From positions 310,001 to 374,000 of the forward strand of contig JAFUDT010000003.1 of assembly GCA_017464285.1 (NCBI GenBank): 64,000 bases of DNA. The letters are read 5' to 3'. The notes under the pieces were generated by a model. The model was given only the letters and a program-made list of their open reading frames with translations, was not told the origin of the DNA and made no database searches. The DNA is from Bacteroidales bacterium (lineage in GTDB: Bacteria > Bacteroidota > Bacteroidia > Bacteroidales > UBA1402). The translations under genes and the position numbers were made by a program. Below, piece after piece: positions 34,634 through 42,205 of this stretch (its first letter is position 1; each line of letters starts with the position of its first letter).

Positions 34634-36256
34634 CTACGATCTTCCTATGGTTCGGTATCTCTGCCGGGGATGGTTGGGTACATCGGGATACTCCTTTTCC
34701 AGTTTCTCAGCCAGTCGCGGCAAGACTTTATTCCTTATGTAGTTCTTGTCTCTGTTTGCGAATTGCGCTATTTCGTCCATCGATCGCCACGTGGAACAGT
34801 ATTCCAAAATGTAGATGGCCATTTCTTCGGACGAGATTTTCTTCTTCGGGCTTGCAACTTTTTCTTCGGAGGTTGCAACCTTTGGTTCCGAACTTGCAAC
34901 CTTTTCATCCAAGGTTGCAACCTTTGAACTGGAGATTGCATCTTTTGCATCAGTACTTGCATCCTTTTCTTCGTCTGGGGACAAGACTTGTGACAAAGCA
35001 GGGGACAAGCTGGGGACATCACCGCCAAATTTACCGCCAGTTTTAACGCCATTTTCGTTGGTATAGCTCTGTGAGACTTTCACATCAACCTTGAATGCCG
35101 TGATAAGATTAACGTTGAACTCTGCGGGTTGGTTGCCATTTTCCTTCAAGTCAGTCTGGACTTGCCCTACACCTCGATTGAACATATTGACATAACCCAA
35201 CGTTTTCATGGCACTGGCTACAAGAGGATTGCGGTAGTCATTCACACTTGGGAAATTCTCTGGACGAGCATTGCCATACAAGCCGCCCGCATTCAGTATT
35301 TCCAGATGCCCCGCAAATTCATAGAAACGCAATGGGGTATTGCTTTGCAGATCGCGGTGCATACAGGCATTGAGAAGCAGCTCACGGATAGCCTGATAGG
35401 GGTAGTTGCTGACCATCTCCTCGCGTAGGATAGAAACGAAAACGGGTTTCTTCTTGATGACAGACAACTCCAAAAGCGATTCTAGACGTGGCAGCAGTTC
35501 GCAATAATTGCCTTCCAACTGCATTTCGTTCTCCACCTCACTGGTCACGTCCTCGCCCTTGAAGCATACATACTGCACATAAAGACCTGGCATGAAACGG
35601 CGCGGCTTGTAGCCAAACAGAACAACTGCTGCGTATGTTGGGCATTGGTGCTCAGTGTCATACATGCCCACAGCTGCCATCTGTTCTTCGATAGGACGAG
35701 TATCAGATTCCACTAACTCATAACCTAATAGCGGTATCAGATACTTTGTGCGCAGCAAGTCCGTGTTGACATCATTCAGTTTGGCAGCCAAACAAGGCAT
35801 GGTGTCGAAGGTGGCCATGAATGACATTCTTCGTTCTGCAAGGATGCGTTCTTCTGCCTCCGTAGCTATGTCGCGACGAGGACCGATACGAATAAAAGTT
35901 CGTCCACGATAGCGTACAGGAGGCAGGTCAGATGGACTAACCTCTGCAACCAGTAAGTCACCTTCGGGGAACTGGAAACGGTCAACACTCATAACAGGTA
36001 TAGGCAGGATGTTTCCGTTGCTGCGTATGGCTGCAATCTTCTTCAGCAGGTCATCGGTTACCTTCAGACCCGACAACTCTCCGTTGTCGTAAGCACCCAA
36101 TATCAGGTAGCCCTTCTTGCGCGAATTGGGCAGGTCATTAGCAAAGGCACAGATAGCCTCCTGGAACTTATCCATGTCACCTGTTGACGTGGTTCGCTCC
36201 ACACGATAGGTTTCCGTGCTATGCAGCAGTTCTTGTATTTCGTCTTTTGTTATCAT
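34634..36256 (-). CDS. AlbA_2/Schlafen-type and HATPase_c_4 DNA-binding ATPase
   Basis: A 540-residue protein. Residues 10-140 form an AlbA_2 (Schlafen AAA_4) domain: VERTTSTGDMDKFQEAICAF, KGYLILGAYDNGELSGLKV and RTFIRIGPR. Residues 300-395 resemble the HATPase_c_4 region (YPYQAIRELLLNACMHRDL, FYEFAGHLEILNAGG, MFNRGVGQVQ). A linker with heptad repeats follows (residues about 425-470), then a winged-helix-like C-terminus (MAIYILEYCSTWRSMDEIAQ). Such proteins are usually regulators or parts of mobile and defence loci. It starts five bases after the XRE gene stop. Confidence 0.8.
   Translation of the reverse strand: MITKDEIQELLHSTETYRVERTTSTGDMDKFQEAICAFANDLPNSRKKGYLILGAYDNGELSGLKVTDDLLKKIAAIRSNGNILPIPVMSVDRFQFPEGDLLVAEVSPSDLPPVRYRGRTFIRIGPRRDIATEAEERILAERRMSFMATFDTMPCLAAKLNDVNTDLLRTKYLIPLLGYELVESDTRPIEEQMAAVGMYDTEHQCPTYAAVVLFGYKPRRFMPGLYVQYVCFKGEDVTSEVENEMQLEGNYCELLPRLESLLELSVIKKKPVFVSILREEMVSNYPYQAIRELLLNACMHRDLQSNTPLRFYEFAGHLEILNAGGLYGNARPENFPSVNDYRNPLVASAMKTLGYVNMFNRGVGQVQTDLKENGNQPAEFNVNLITAFKVDVKVSQSYTNENGVKTGGKFGGDVPSLSPALSQVLSPDEEKDASTDAKDAISSSKVATLDEKVASSEPKVATSEEKVASPKKKISSEEMAIYILEYCSTWRSMDEIAQFANRDKNYIRNKVLPRLAEKLEKEYPDVPNHPRQRYRTIGRS
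34850..34975. repeat. Six in-frame 21-bp repeats in the AlbA gene
   Basis: Six adjoining 21-base units, each with a core like CTTGCAACC or GTTGCAACC, run from 34850 to 34975. On the minus strand they encode heptads of the form xxxKVA(T/S) (for example LDEKVAS, SEPKVAT, SEEKVAS). Because the unit is a multiple of three, gain or loss of copies would keep the frame. Confidence 0.8.
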
Positions 36257-36261
36257 TCGAC

Positions 36262-36477
36262 TTATTTCTCTTGATTGAATTCTTCCTGTCTCACCAACTC
36301 CTGCACAGGCACTTCAAGCGCATTGGCTATTGCAATAAGTGCTTCAAGGCTTGGCTGTGTGGTATTGGTAACCCATTTGGAAATAGTGGCCGGATCCTTG
36401 CCTAATTTGTCGGATAACCACTTGTTGTTCAAATCGCGTTCGGCAAGAACGACTCTTATACGGTTTAATTTTGCCAT
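36262..36477 (-). CDS. XRE-family helix-turn-helix regulator (71 aa)
   Basis: A 71-residue Cro/CI-type repressor: MAKLNRIRVVLAERDLNNKW starts a five-helix HTH with KWLSDKLGKDPATISKWVTN as the recognition part and SLEALIAIANALEVPVQELV closing the domain. The ATG at 36477 fits the family better than an upstream in-frame start at 36504. It is the first gene of the leftward operon and probably autoregulates it. Confidence 0.88.
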   Translation of the reverse strand: MAKLNRIRVVLAERDLNNKWLSDKLGKDPATISKWVTNTTQPSLEALIAIANALEVPVQELVRQEEFNQEK

Positions 36478-36501
36478 GATAGTTTTTCTCCTGTTTGACG
36501 A

Positions 36502-36509
36502 CAAATCTA
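36502..36509 (-). promoter_or_regulatory. -7 element for the XRE-AlbA-GIY-YIG operon
   Basis: TAGATTTG on the minus strand, 24 bases before the XRE start. AT-rich sequence lies upstream and no clear -33 box is seen. Confidence 0.5.
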
Positions 36510-36701
36510 CTATAAAAAAACATTATACATGCAGCATCCTTCAAAAAACTGACTCAAAGAGGCTAAATTTTGATTGAAAGACCAATCACGGCTTCACGCA
36601 GATTCTTGACATGCTGCTTGTCGCCTCAAGTTTTTTTCCGAACTTTGTAACGAAGTTGTGCGGATGGCAATTCATCCGACAGGTATCATACATTAATCAA
36701 T

Positions 36702-37328
36702 ATGACCCTCAAAGTATTACTCTTAAACGGAAGTGCCAACAAGGATGGCAACACGTTTCGGGCGCTCTCGGAGATAGCCCGCCGGCTGGAAAAGAATGGT
36801 GTGGAGGCTGAAATCATGCAGTTGGGCAACAAGCCCGTCCGTGGCTGCATCGCCTGCGGGCAATGCCAGGCGAAGCAACTGGGGCGTTGTGCCTTCGATG
36901 ATGATGTCTGCAACCGAATTGTCGATAAGCTTAAAGAGGCCGATGCGCTCATCGTCGGCTCGCCCGTCTATTACGGTCAGCCCAACGGTGCCGTGATGGC
37001 TGTTCTTCAGCGTGCTTTCTTCTCGGGTGCCAAGGTGCAGAACAAGCCTGCGGCGGCGGTGGCTGTGTGCCGTCGTGGCGGCGCTTCGGCTACCTACCAG
37101 ACGATGAACATGATGTTCGAGATGATGAACATGCCTGTGGTGACTTCGCAATACTGGAACATCGCCTACGGAAGGACACCTGGTGAAGTGATTCAGGACA
37201 CCGAAGGCATGCAGACCATGCGGACACTGGCCGACAACATGGCGTGGCTGCTGAAGAAAATCCATGCCGACGGCAATCCCGGCTATCCTGAGCGTGAAGA
37301 GAGGCAAAGCATGAACTTTATCCGGTAA
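36702..37328 (+). CDS. Flavodoxin-family NAD(P)H oxidoreductase
   Basis: A 208-residue flavoprotein of the NADPH-dependent FMN reductase/iron-sulfur flavoprotein type. The FMN phosphate loop is LLLNGSANKDGNT (residues 6-18), a cysteine cluster CIACGQCQAKQLGRC follows at about 48-62, and GSPVYYGQPNGAVMAVLQR is the second flavin loop near 88-106. It is predicted cytoplasmic; the electron acceptor is unknown. It is transcribed away from the XRE operon and has its own short intergenic promoter region, with GAACTTTG near 36641 as a weak -7 candidate. Confidence 0.85.
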   Translation: MTLKVLLLNGSANKDGNTFRALSEIARRLEKNGVEAEIMQLGNKPVRGCIACGQCQAKQLGRCAFDDDVCNRIVDKLKEADALIVGSPVYYGQPNGAVMAVLQRAFFSGAKVQNKPAAAVAVCRRGGASATYQTMNMMFEMMNMPVVTSQYWNIAYGRTPGEVIQDTEGMQTMRTLADNMAWLLKKIHADGNPGYPEREERQSMNFIR

Positions 37329-37470
37329 ATCGGTTCAAGAAGGGCACCACGAAGGAGAGTGACCACTACGCAAATATATAAAAAATCGTCAGCAACGGGG
37401 CAGATATAAGAACAATCTGAGAGGAAAGCAAATCTTCAATGATGTAATTTGCAGATTCCGGTTGTCCGAA

Positions 37471-38034
37471 TTACGGTCTTTTGCTGGATTTCCTGATGAT
37501 ACGGGCGGGATTGCCGGCGACCACCACGTCGTCGGGGATGTCGTGGGTCACCACGCTGCCGGCACCGACGATGACGCGGTTGCCGATGGTCACGCCGGGG
37601 CAGACAATCACGCCGCCGCCCAGCCAGCAGTCGTCGCCGATGCGGATGGGCAGGCCCGTCTCGATGGTCTGGCGACGCTCGAGGTAGTCGTGGGGGTGGT
37701 CGGGTGTCAGCAGCTGGCAGTTGGGCCCGATGAGCGTGTGGTCGCCGATGGTGATGCCGCCGCCGTCGAGAAAGACGCCGTTGAAGTTGATCACCACACC
37801 CTGGCCGAGGCTTATCCGTTCTCCGTGGTCGCAGTGGAAAGGCGGAATGACCAGCGCCGTGGGGTGCGCGTTGGGCAAGAGCTCGTGCGTGCAGCGCACC
37901 AGCTCGTCGCGATCCCAGGCCCCGCACTGGTTCAAGGCCCGCATGGCCTGGTAGGTGTGCAGGATGCGCTGCTGTATCTCCTGGTCCGTATAGTCGTACG
38001 GCAGGTTGTTGATCATCTTTTCGTATTCGGTCAT
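37471..38034 (-). CDS. Sugar O-acetyltransferase (maltose/galactoside O-acetyltransferase type)
   Basis: A 187-residue member of the Maa/LacA/NodL group. The N-terminal helical part is MTEYEKMINNLPYDYTDQEI. A left-handed beta helix follows, with hexapeptide repeats such as ISLGQGVVINFNGVFLDGGG and IGDHTLIGPNCQLLTPDHPH (His of the active site in TPDHPHD). The end is DIPDDVVVAGNPARIIRK. It moves an acetyl group from acetyl-CoA to a sugar. It is a single-gene unit. Confidence 0.92.
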   Translation of the reverse strand: MTEYEKMINNLPYDYTDQEIQQRILHTYQAMRALNQCGAWDRDELVRCTHELLPNAHPTALVIPPFHCDHGERISLGQGVVINFNGVFLDGGGITIGDHTLIGPNCQLLTPDHPHDYLERRQTIETGLPIRIGDDCWLGGGVIVCPGVTIGNRVIVGAGSVVTHDIPDDVVVAGNPARIIRKSSKRP

Positions 38035-38050
38035 AGCGTTCTTTCTGGTT

Positions 38051-38083
38051 TTGTCTTTGTGTTTGTTTTTGTTTTTGTTTGAA
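38051..38083. repeat. TTTTTG-type simple repeat upstream of the acetyltransferase gene
   Basis: The plus strand is a run of T-tracts broken by G (TTTGTGTTTGTTTTTGTTTT and so on), 17 bases before the acetyltransferase start on the other strand. It sits where promoter or leader sequence is expected. Confidence 0.6.
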
Positions 38084-38128
38084 CCGCGACGAAGGCCCGT
38101 TTAAATAAAGGCCCGTCTGTCTGTATAG

Positions 38129-38719
38129 CTATTGCCTTCGGATTATCTTTTCACCGTTCTGAATTAAAAAGCCTCCGGCTCCTGCCCGGGCGACCCGGCC
38201 CTGGAGTGTATAGACTGGCGGCTCTTTCGCCTGGGCCGGCACTCGCTCGATCCCGGTGGGGTGGGAGAGCGACAAGGTCACGCTGATACGGCCCTGTCCC
38301 GCCTTGAGGAAGTCCCTCAGCTCTTCGGACGATTCATATCGGATGCGCCCCAGCCGCGTGTAGCTCCACGAATTCGAACCGTAGAAGAGTACTATCTGGT
38401 CGCCGTTGTAGAGGATGACGTCGCCAGCTTCGGCTTTGATCTGCTGATCGCTTCCGGGCAGTGACCGACCCAGGCCGCCCACCTTCTCGAAGTCGCCGTA
38501 GTCGTCGGCCTCATAGCTGATGGCCCCTTGGGAGAGTGCCGCCACCAGCGCCTGCGTGGCGGCGTTGTCGACCAGCGTGACGGGTAGCGTCGCCCCGTCG
38601 ATGGTGATATACATTGTCTGTGTCATAGTCCCTTCGTTTGTCGTCTCCGCTCTGACTCCGCTCCCTGCAGAGCAACCCGTCAACAGCATGGCCGTCACTA
38701 TCAAAAAAAGCTGTTTCAT
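38129..38719 (-). CDS. Cyclophilin-like fold lipoprotein
   Basis: A 196-residue lipoprotein (signal MKQLFLIVTAMLLTGCSAGS, Cys at residue 16). The mature part begins near TMYITIDGATLPVTLVDNAA and continues with SYEADDYGDFEKVGGLGRSL, GDVILYNGDQIVLFYGSNSW and YTRLGRI, the order of the bacterial cyclophilin-like domain (Cyclophil_like). The function of the family is not established; it lacks the residues needed for classic prolyl isomerase activity, as far as I can tell. The last 45 residues are an extra beta-rich tail. The ATG at 38719 is chosen because it gives the lipoprotein signal. Confidence 0.85.
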   Translation of the reverse strand: MKQLFLIVTAMLLTGCSAGSGVRAETTNEGTMTQTMYITIDGATLPVTLVDNAATQALVAALSQGAISYEADDYGDFEKVGGLGRSLPGSDQQIKAEAGDVILYNGDQIVLFYGSNSWSYTRLGRIRYESSEELRDFLKAGQGRISVTLSLSHPTGIERVPAQAKEPPVYTLQGRVARAGAGGFLIQNGEKIIRRQ

Positions 38720-39119
38720 GTCATTAATAATAAGAATATGTCCGCCCGCAGGCTTTTGTCTGCAATGGTACAAAAAAATCCCCAATATATCGCCGGGCCT
38801 ATGGCTATTTCTGGAGTATTTATGCTCATTTGCCCGCCTTTAACCTGAACGTGGCTTCCAGCCCCGAGGCCTTGCCGAAGAAACAGCGCGCCCTTGGCGA
38901 GGATACCGGGCATCAGCGGCGGGGCGGTCAGCCGGAGGGGCCTTGGACAGCCAAAAAGAACAGCACTGTCTGAGGCACGTTAGGCCCCATAGGGGACTAA
39001 AAGGCCGAGTTTGCTGTTCTTGCGGTCCAAGGACCCCGGAGCAGCCCCGCCGCTGCCGGCTCAAATCCCGTCATGGGCCGCTGCGCTACAATCCCGCCAA
39101 GAGCCGTGTGGCAATTATT
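38720..39119. other. Intergenic region with repeat copy 2
   Basis: About 400 bases without a convincing gene. It contains the inverted repeat copy at 38941-39032 and GC-rich sequence on both sides of it (for example GGCGGGGCGGTCAGCCGGAG, 38919-38938). Confidence 0.5.
38941..39032 (-). repeat. Structured dispersed repeat, copy 2
   Basis: Inverted relative to copy 1. Its core (38967-39011) differs from copy 1 at two of 45 positions, both in the apical loop. The enclosing helices are different in sequence but paired: 38956-38965/39012-39021 (AAGAACAGCA/TGCTGTTCTT) and 38941-38948/39025-39032 (CCTTGGAC/GTCCAAGG), separated by a 3/7-base internal loop. The architecture matches copy 1 (outer helix, asymmetric loop, inner helix, core hairpin). 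Confidence 0.75.
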
Positions 39120-39151
39120 TTTGGCGGTCTGAAAAGGACTTTATACATTTG
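39120..39151 (+). promoter_or_regulatory. Promoter of pepD
   Basis: TTTG at 39120-39123, 20-base spacer, TACATTTG at 39144-39151; the ATG is at 39185. Confidence 0.7.
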
Positions 39152-39184
39152 TGGCTACGATTATCAACTCAACACGATACCATT

Positions 39185-40642
39185 ATGGAACTGAACAAAA
39201 CATTGCAGCCCGCTTCGGTGTGGCACTATTTTCTGGAACTGTGCAAAGTTCCCCGTCCTTCTTTCAAGACTCAGGCCGTACAGCAATGGCTGCTGGACTT
39301 CGCCGCCGCCCATCATCTGGAAAGCGTCCACGACAAAGCCGGCAACGTCATTATCCGCAAGCCGGCCACCCCGGGCATGGAAAAGGCCAAACCGGTCATC
39401 CTGCAGGGACACATGGACATGGTCTGCGAGAAAAACGGCGATGTGCAGCACGACTTTGAAAAAGATCCCATCGACTGCTACATCGACGGTGACTGGATGA
39501 AAGCCCGCGGTACCACGCTGGGCGCCGACAACGGCATCGCCGTGGCCATGTCGCTGGCCCTGCTGGCCGCCGACGACATCAAGCACGGCCCTCTGGAATG
39601 CCTTTTCACGGTCGATGAGGAAGTGGGCCTGGTGGGGGCCTCCAACATCGAGCCGGGACTGCTCAAGGGAAAGACCCTCATCAACCTCGACAGCGAGGAC
39701 GACCACTGGATCTGCATCGGCTGCGCCGGCGGCATCAACACACTGGCTCATTTCACTTTCGAAACCGAAAAGGCTCCCAAAGACACTTATTTCTTCAAAC
39801 TGACCATCAACGGCCTGAACGGCGGCCATTCCGGTTCGGACATCAATCTGGGCCGCGGCAATGCCAACCAGTTGCTGGTGCGTTTCTTCTTCGAGACGGC
39901 CAAAGAACTGCCCCTGTGCCTGGCCTCTTTCGTGGGCGGCGGCCTGAGCAACGCCATTCCCCGCGAGGCCTGTTTCATCGCCGGTGTGCCGATGGCCTCG
40001 AAAGAAGACCTGCGCGTACGCGTCAATCTCTACGAGGCTGCCCTCAAGGCCGAGTTCGGACAGATCGAAGCCGGTCTCAAGCTGACGCTGGAAACGGCCG
40101 AAGCTCCCGCTGAGGTGCTGAAAAAAGCCGACACCGACCGCTTCGTCGCCTCAATGTATGCCTGCCCCAATGCCGTCATCCGCATGAACAAGGACATGCC
40201 CGGCCAGGTCGATACATCGACCAACCTGGCTTCGGTCAAGCCCGCTGCCGGCAAGAAGAACCAGTGGACCATCGTCACCTCGCAGCGCAGCTCCATCGAG
40301 TCGAGCAAGCTGGATGTGGTGGGCCGTGTCCAGGCCATTTTCGAGCTGGCCGGCATGAAGACCGAGCATACCGAGGGCTATCCGGGCTGGGCTCCCAATC
40401 CCGACTCGCCGCTGCTCAAGCTCATGGTCGAAGTCCACAAGGATCTCTTCGGCGAGGATCCGGTCGTCTATGCCATCCATGCCGGTCTGGAATGCGGCTT
40501 GTTCCTGCAGAAATATCCCGACTGGGACATGGTCTCCATCGGCCCGACCATGCGCGGAGTGCATTCGCCCGACGAAAAGCTCTTCGTCCCTTCGGTCGAG
40601 AGCGTCTGGCGCTTCCTGCTGGCTGTCCTGGCCAAGATGTAG
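39185..40642 (+). CDS. pepD: Aminoacyl-histidine dipeptidase (M20 family, PepD)
   Basis: A 485-residue cytoplasmic metallopeptidase that cleaves Xaa-His and other dipeptides. Metal ligands and catalytic residues are in QGHMDMVCEKN, GTTLGADNGIAVAMS, TVDEEVGLVGA and NLDSEDD, and the C-terminal His is in YAIHAGLECGLF. The dimerisation lid domain lies between about 205 and 380 (GLNGGHSGSDINLGRGNANQ). The start used gives the usual N-terminus (MELNKTLQPASVWHYFLELC); the longer open frame upstream crosses the promoter and the repeat. Confidence 0.95.
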   Translation: MELNKTLQPASVWHYFLELCKVPRPSFKTQAVQQWLLDFAAAHHLESVHDKAGNVIIRKPATPGMEKAKPVILQGHMDMVCEKNGDVQHDFEKDPIDCYIDGDWMKARGTTLGADNGIAVAMSLALLAADDIKHGPLECLFTVDEEVGLVGASNIEPGLLKGKTLINLDSEDDHWICIGCAGGINTLAHFTFETEKAPKDTYFFKLTINGLNGGHSGSDINLGRGNANQLLVRFFFETAKELPLCLASFVGGGLSNAIPREACFIAGVPMASKEDLRVRVNLYEAALKAEFGQIEAGLKLTLETAEAPAEVLKKADTDRFVASMYACPNAVIRMNKDMPGQVDTSTNLASVKPAAGKKNQWTIVTSQRSSIESSKLDVVGRVQAIFELAGMKTEHTEGYPGWAPNPDSPLLKLMVEVHKDLFGEDPVVYAIHAGLECGLFLQKYPDWDMVSIGPTMRGVHSPDEKLFVPSVESVWRFLLAVLAKM

Positions 40643-40660
40643 TTTCTCCCCGCAATATCT

Positions 40661-42094
40661 ATGAAAGAAAGACGCATTGCCTTTCCCGTGCTGATACTCC
40701 TGTTGCTGACGGCTGTCCTTTCCTGCGAAAGACAGTCGCCGGCTTTTCCGGCAGGGGAGGGTGCGTTGCGCCTTTCGGCCGACACCCTGCGCTTTGACAC
40801 GCTCTTCTCGGGGCTGCCCTCGACGACGGCCTGGCTCAGGGTCTATAATGCTTCGTCGCGTCCGCTGCTGTTGGATTCTGTCTGTCTGCGTTCGGGCGGG
40901 CAGAGCGGCTTCCGCATCAGTCTGGACGCCATGTCGGGGAGCGTATTCCGCCAGGTGGAGATCCCCCCGCGCGACAGCCTGTTCCTGTTCGTGGCCCTGA
41001 CGGCTCCGGAACAGGGGTCAGGTGTGCCTGTGAAGATTTCCGACGAGATTGATTTCTTCCAGGCCGGAAATAAAGAACAGATCAATCTGGAAGCCTGGGC
41101 CTGGGATGCCCTGCGCTGGAAGGGCCGTCGTTTCGATTCCGACACGCTCCTGTCGCCCACGTTGCCCATCGTGGTCTACGACAGTCTGGTGGTAGGGGAG
41201 GGAGCCTGTCTGCGTCTGGCCCCCGGTACCCGGCTCTTTTTCCACGACGAGGCTGCCCTGCTGGTGGACGGACAGATTCGGGCCGAAGGCACGGCCGATG
41301 ATCCGGTGGTTTTCCGGGGCGACCGGCTGGACATGGCCTTCGAGGATTTCCCCTACGAATACTATCCCGGACAGTGGTACGGCATCTGTCTGGGCCCGCA
41401 GAGTTTCGGCAATGTCATGAAGCATGTGAGTGTCCGTGGTGCCTGCTACGGCGTGGTGTGTGAGTCGGATGCGAATGCGGATACTTTAAAGCTTGAAATA
41501 TCCCATTCGGAAATATTCAACATGCTATATTCCAACCTGTATTCGATCAAATCGAAGATACGGGCCGACAATTGTGTCTTTGCCAACAGCGGTTCCTATA
41601 CGGTGGCCTTGATAGGCGGCGACAGCCGTTTCGTGCACTGTACGCTGGCCAACTACCAGCGCCTGACCACGCGTGAGGACGAGCCCTCGCTGGTCATCGT
41701 CAATTTTACGGTAGATGAGCAGGAGCAGGTGGAACCCTGTCCGTTGGTCATGGCCGGTTTTGAGAATACGATTGTGTACGGCAGCCATGACACGGAGATT
41801 GGTTTCGGCCTGCTGGAGGACTATGCCCACGGCCTGGCCTTCAGCCATTGCCTGCTGCGCTGCCCCGATCCGTTGCCCGGGGAGGTCTCCGATTCGATAC
41901 GCTATAACGAGGATCCCTGTTTTGTCAATACCGGTACGGATTGGCACTACGACTTCCGCCTCAGGGAAGGCTCTCCGGCTATCGGACGGGCCGATGCCGC
42001 CGTGTCGGCCGCCTATCCTCTGGATCTGGACGGACATTCCCGTCTGCAGGACGGAGCCCCCGATTTAGGCGCTTATGAGTTTATTGTTTTTTAA
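40661..42094 (+). CDS. Right-handed beta-helix lipoprotein
   Basis: A 477-residue surface-type lipoprotein (signal ending LLTAVLSCERQ, Cys about residue 22). Residues 35-170 are an immunoglobulin-like region that resembles the domain found ahead of beta-helix proteins (DTLRFDTLFSGLPSTTAWLR). From about 180 come repeating short strands: LRLAPGTRLFFHDEAALLVD, GQIRAEGTADDPVVFRGDRL and later VSVRGACYGVV, giving a parallel beta helix. The end, LDLDGHSRLQDGAPDLGAYE, is the typical closing motif of choice-of-anchor Q proteins. The ligand is unknown. It lies 18 bases after pepD. Confidence 0.8.
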   Translation: MKERRIAFPVLILLLLTAVLSCERQSPAFPAGEGALRLSADTLRFDTLFSGLPSTTAWLRVYNASSRPLLLDSVCLRSGGQSGFRISLDAMSGSVFRQVEIPPRDSLFLFVALTAPEQGSGVPVKISDEIDFFQAGNKEQINLEAWAWDALRWKGRRFDSDTLLSPTLPIVVYDSLVVGEGACLRLAPGTRLFFHDEAALLVDGQIRAEGTADDPVVFRGDRLDMAFEDFPYEYYPGQWYGICLGPQSFGNVMKHVSVRGACYGVVCESDANADTLKLEISHSEIFNMLYSNLYSIKSKIRADNCVFANSGSYTVALIGGDSRFVHCTLANYQRLTTREDEPSLVIVNFTVDEQEQVEPCPLVMAGFENTIVYGSHDTEIGFGLLEDYAHGLAFSHCLLRCPDPLPGEVSDSIRYNEDPCFVNTGTDWHYDFRLREGSPAIGRADAAVSAAYPLDLDGHSRLQDGAPDLGAYEFIVF

Positions 42095-42205
42095 CGACCG
42101 ACTTCCGGGAAAAAGCCTTAAAATTGCAGTCGAATGTGTCATTTGCCGGCTTTTCCGGGCAGGGTAGAGCACTTTGTTTTGTAAGATATTGATAATTAGT
42201 ATTAT

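Noticed and set aside
34850..34975. CRISPR or intergenic repeat array
   Set aside because: The repeats lie inside a coding frame, have no spacers and keep a 21-base coding period.
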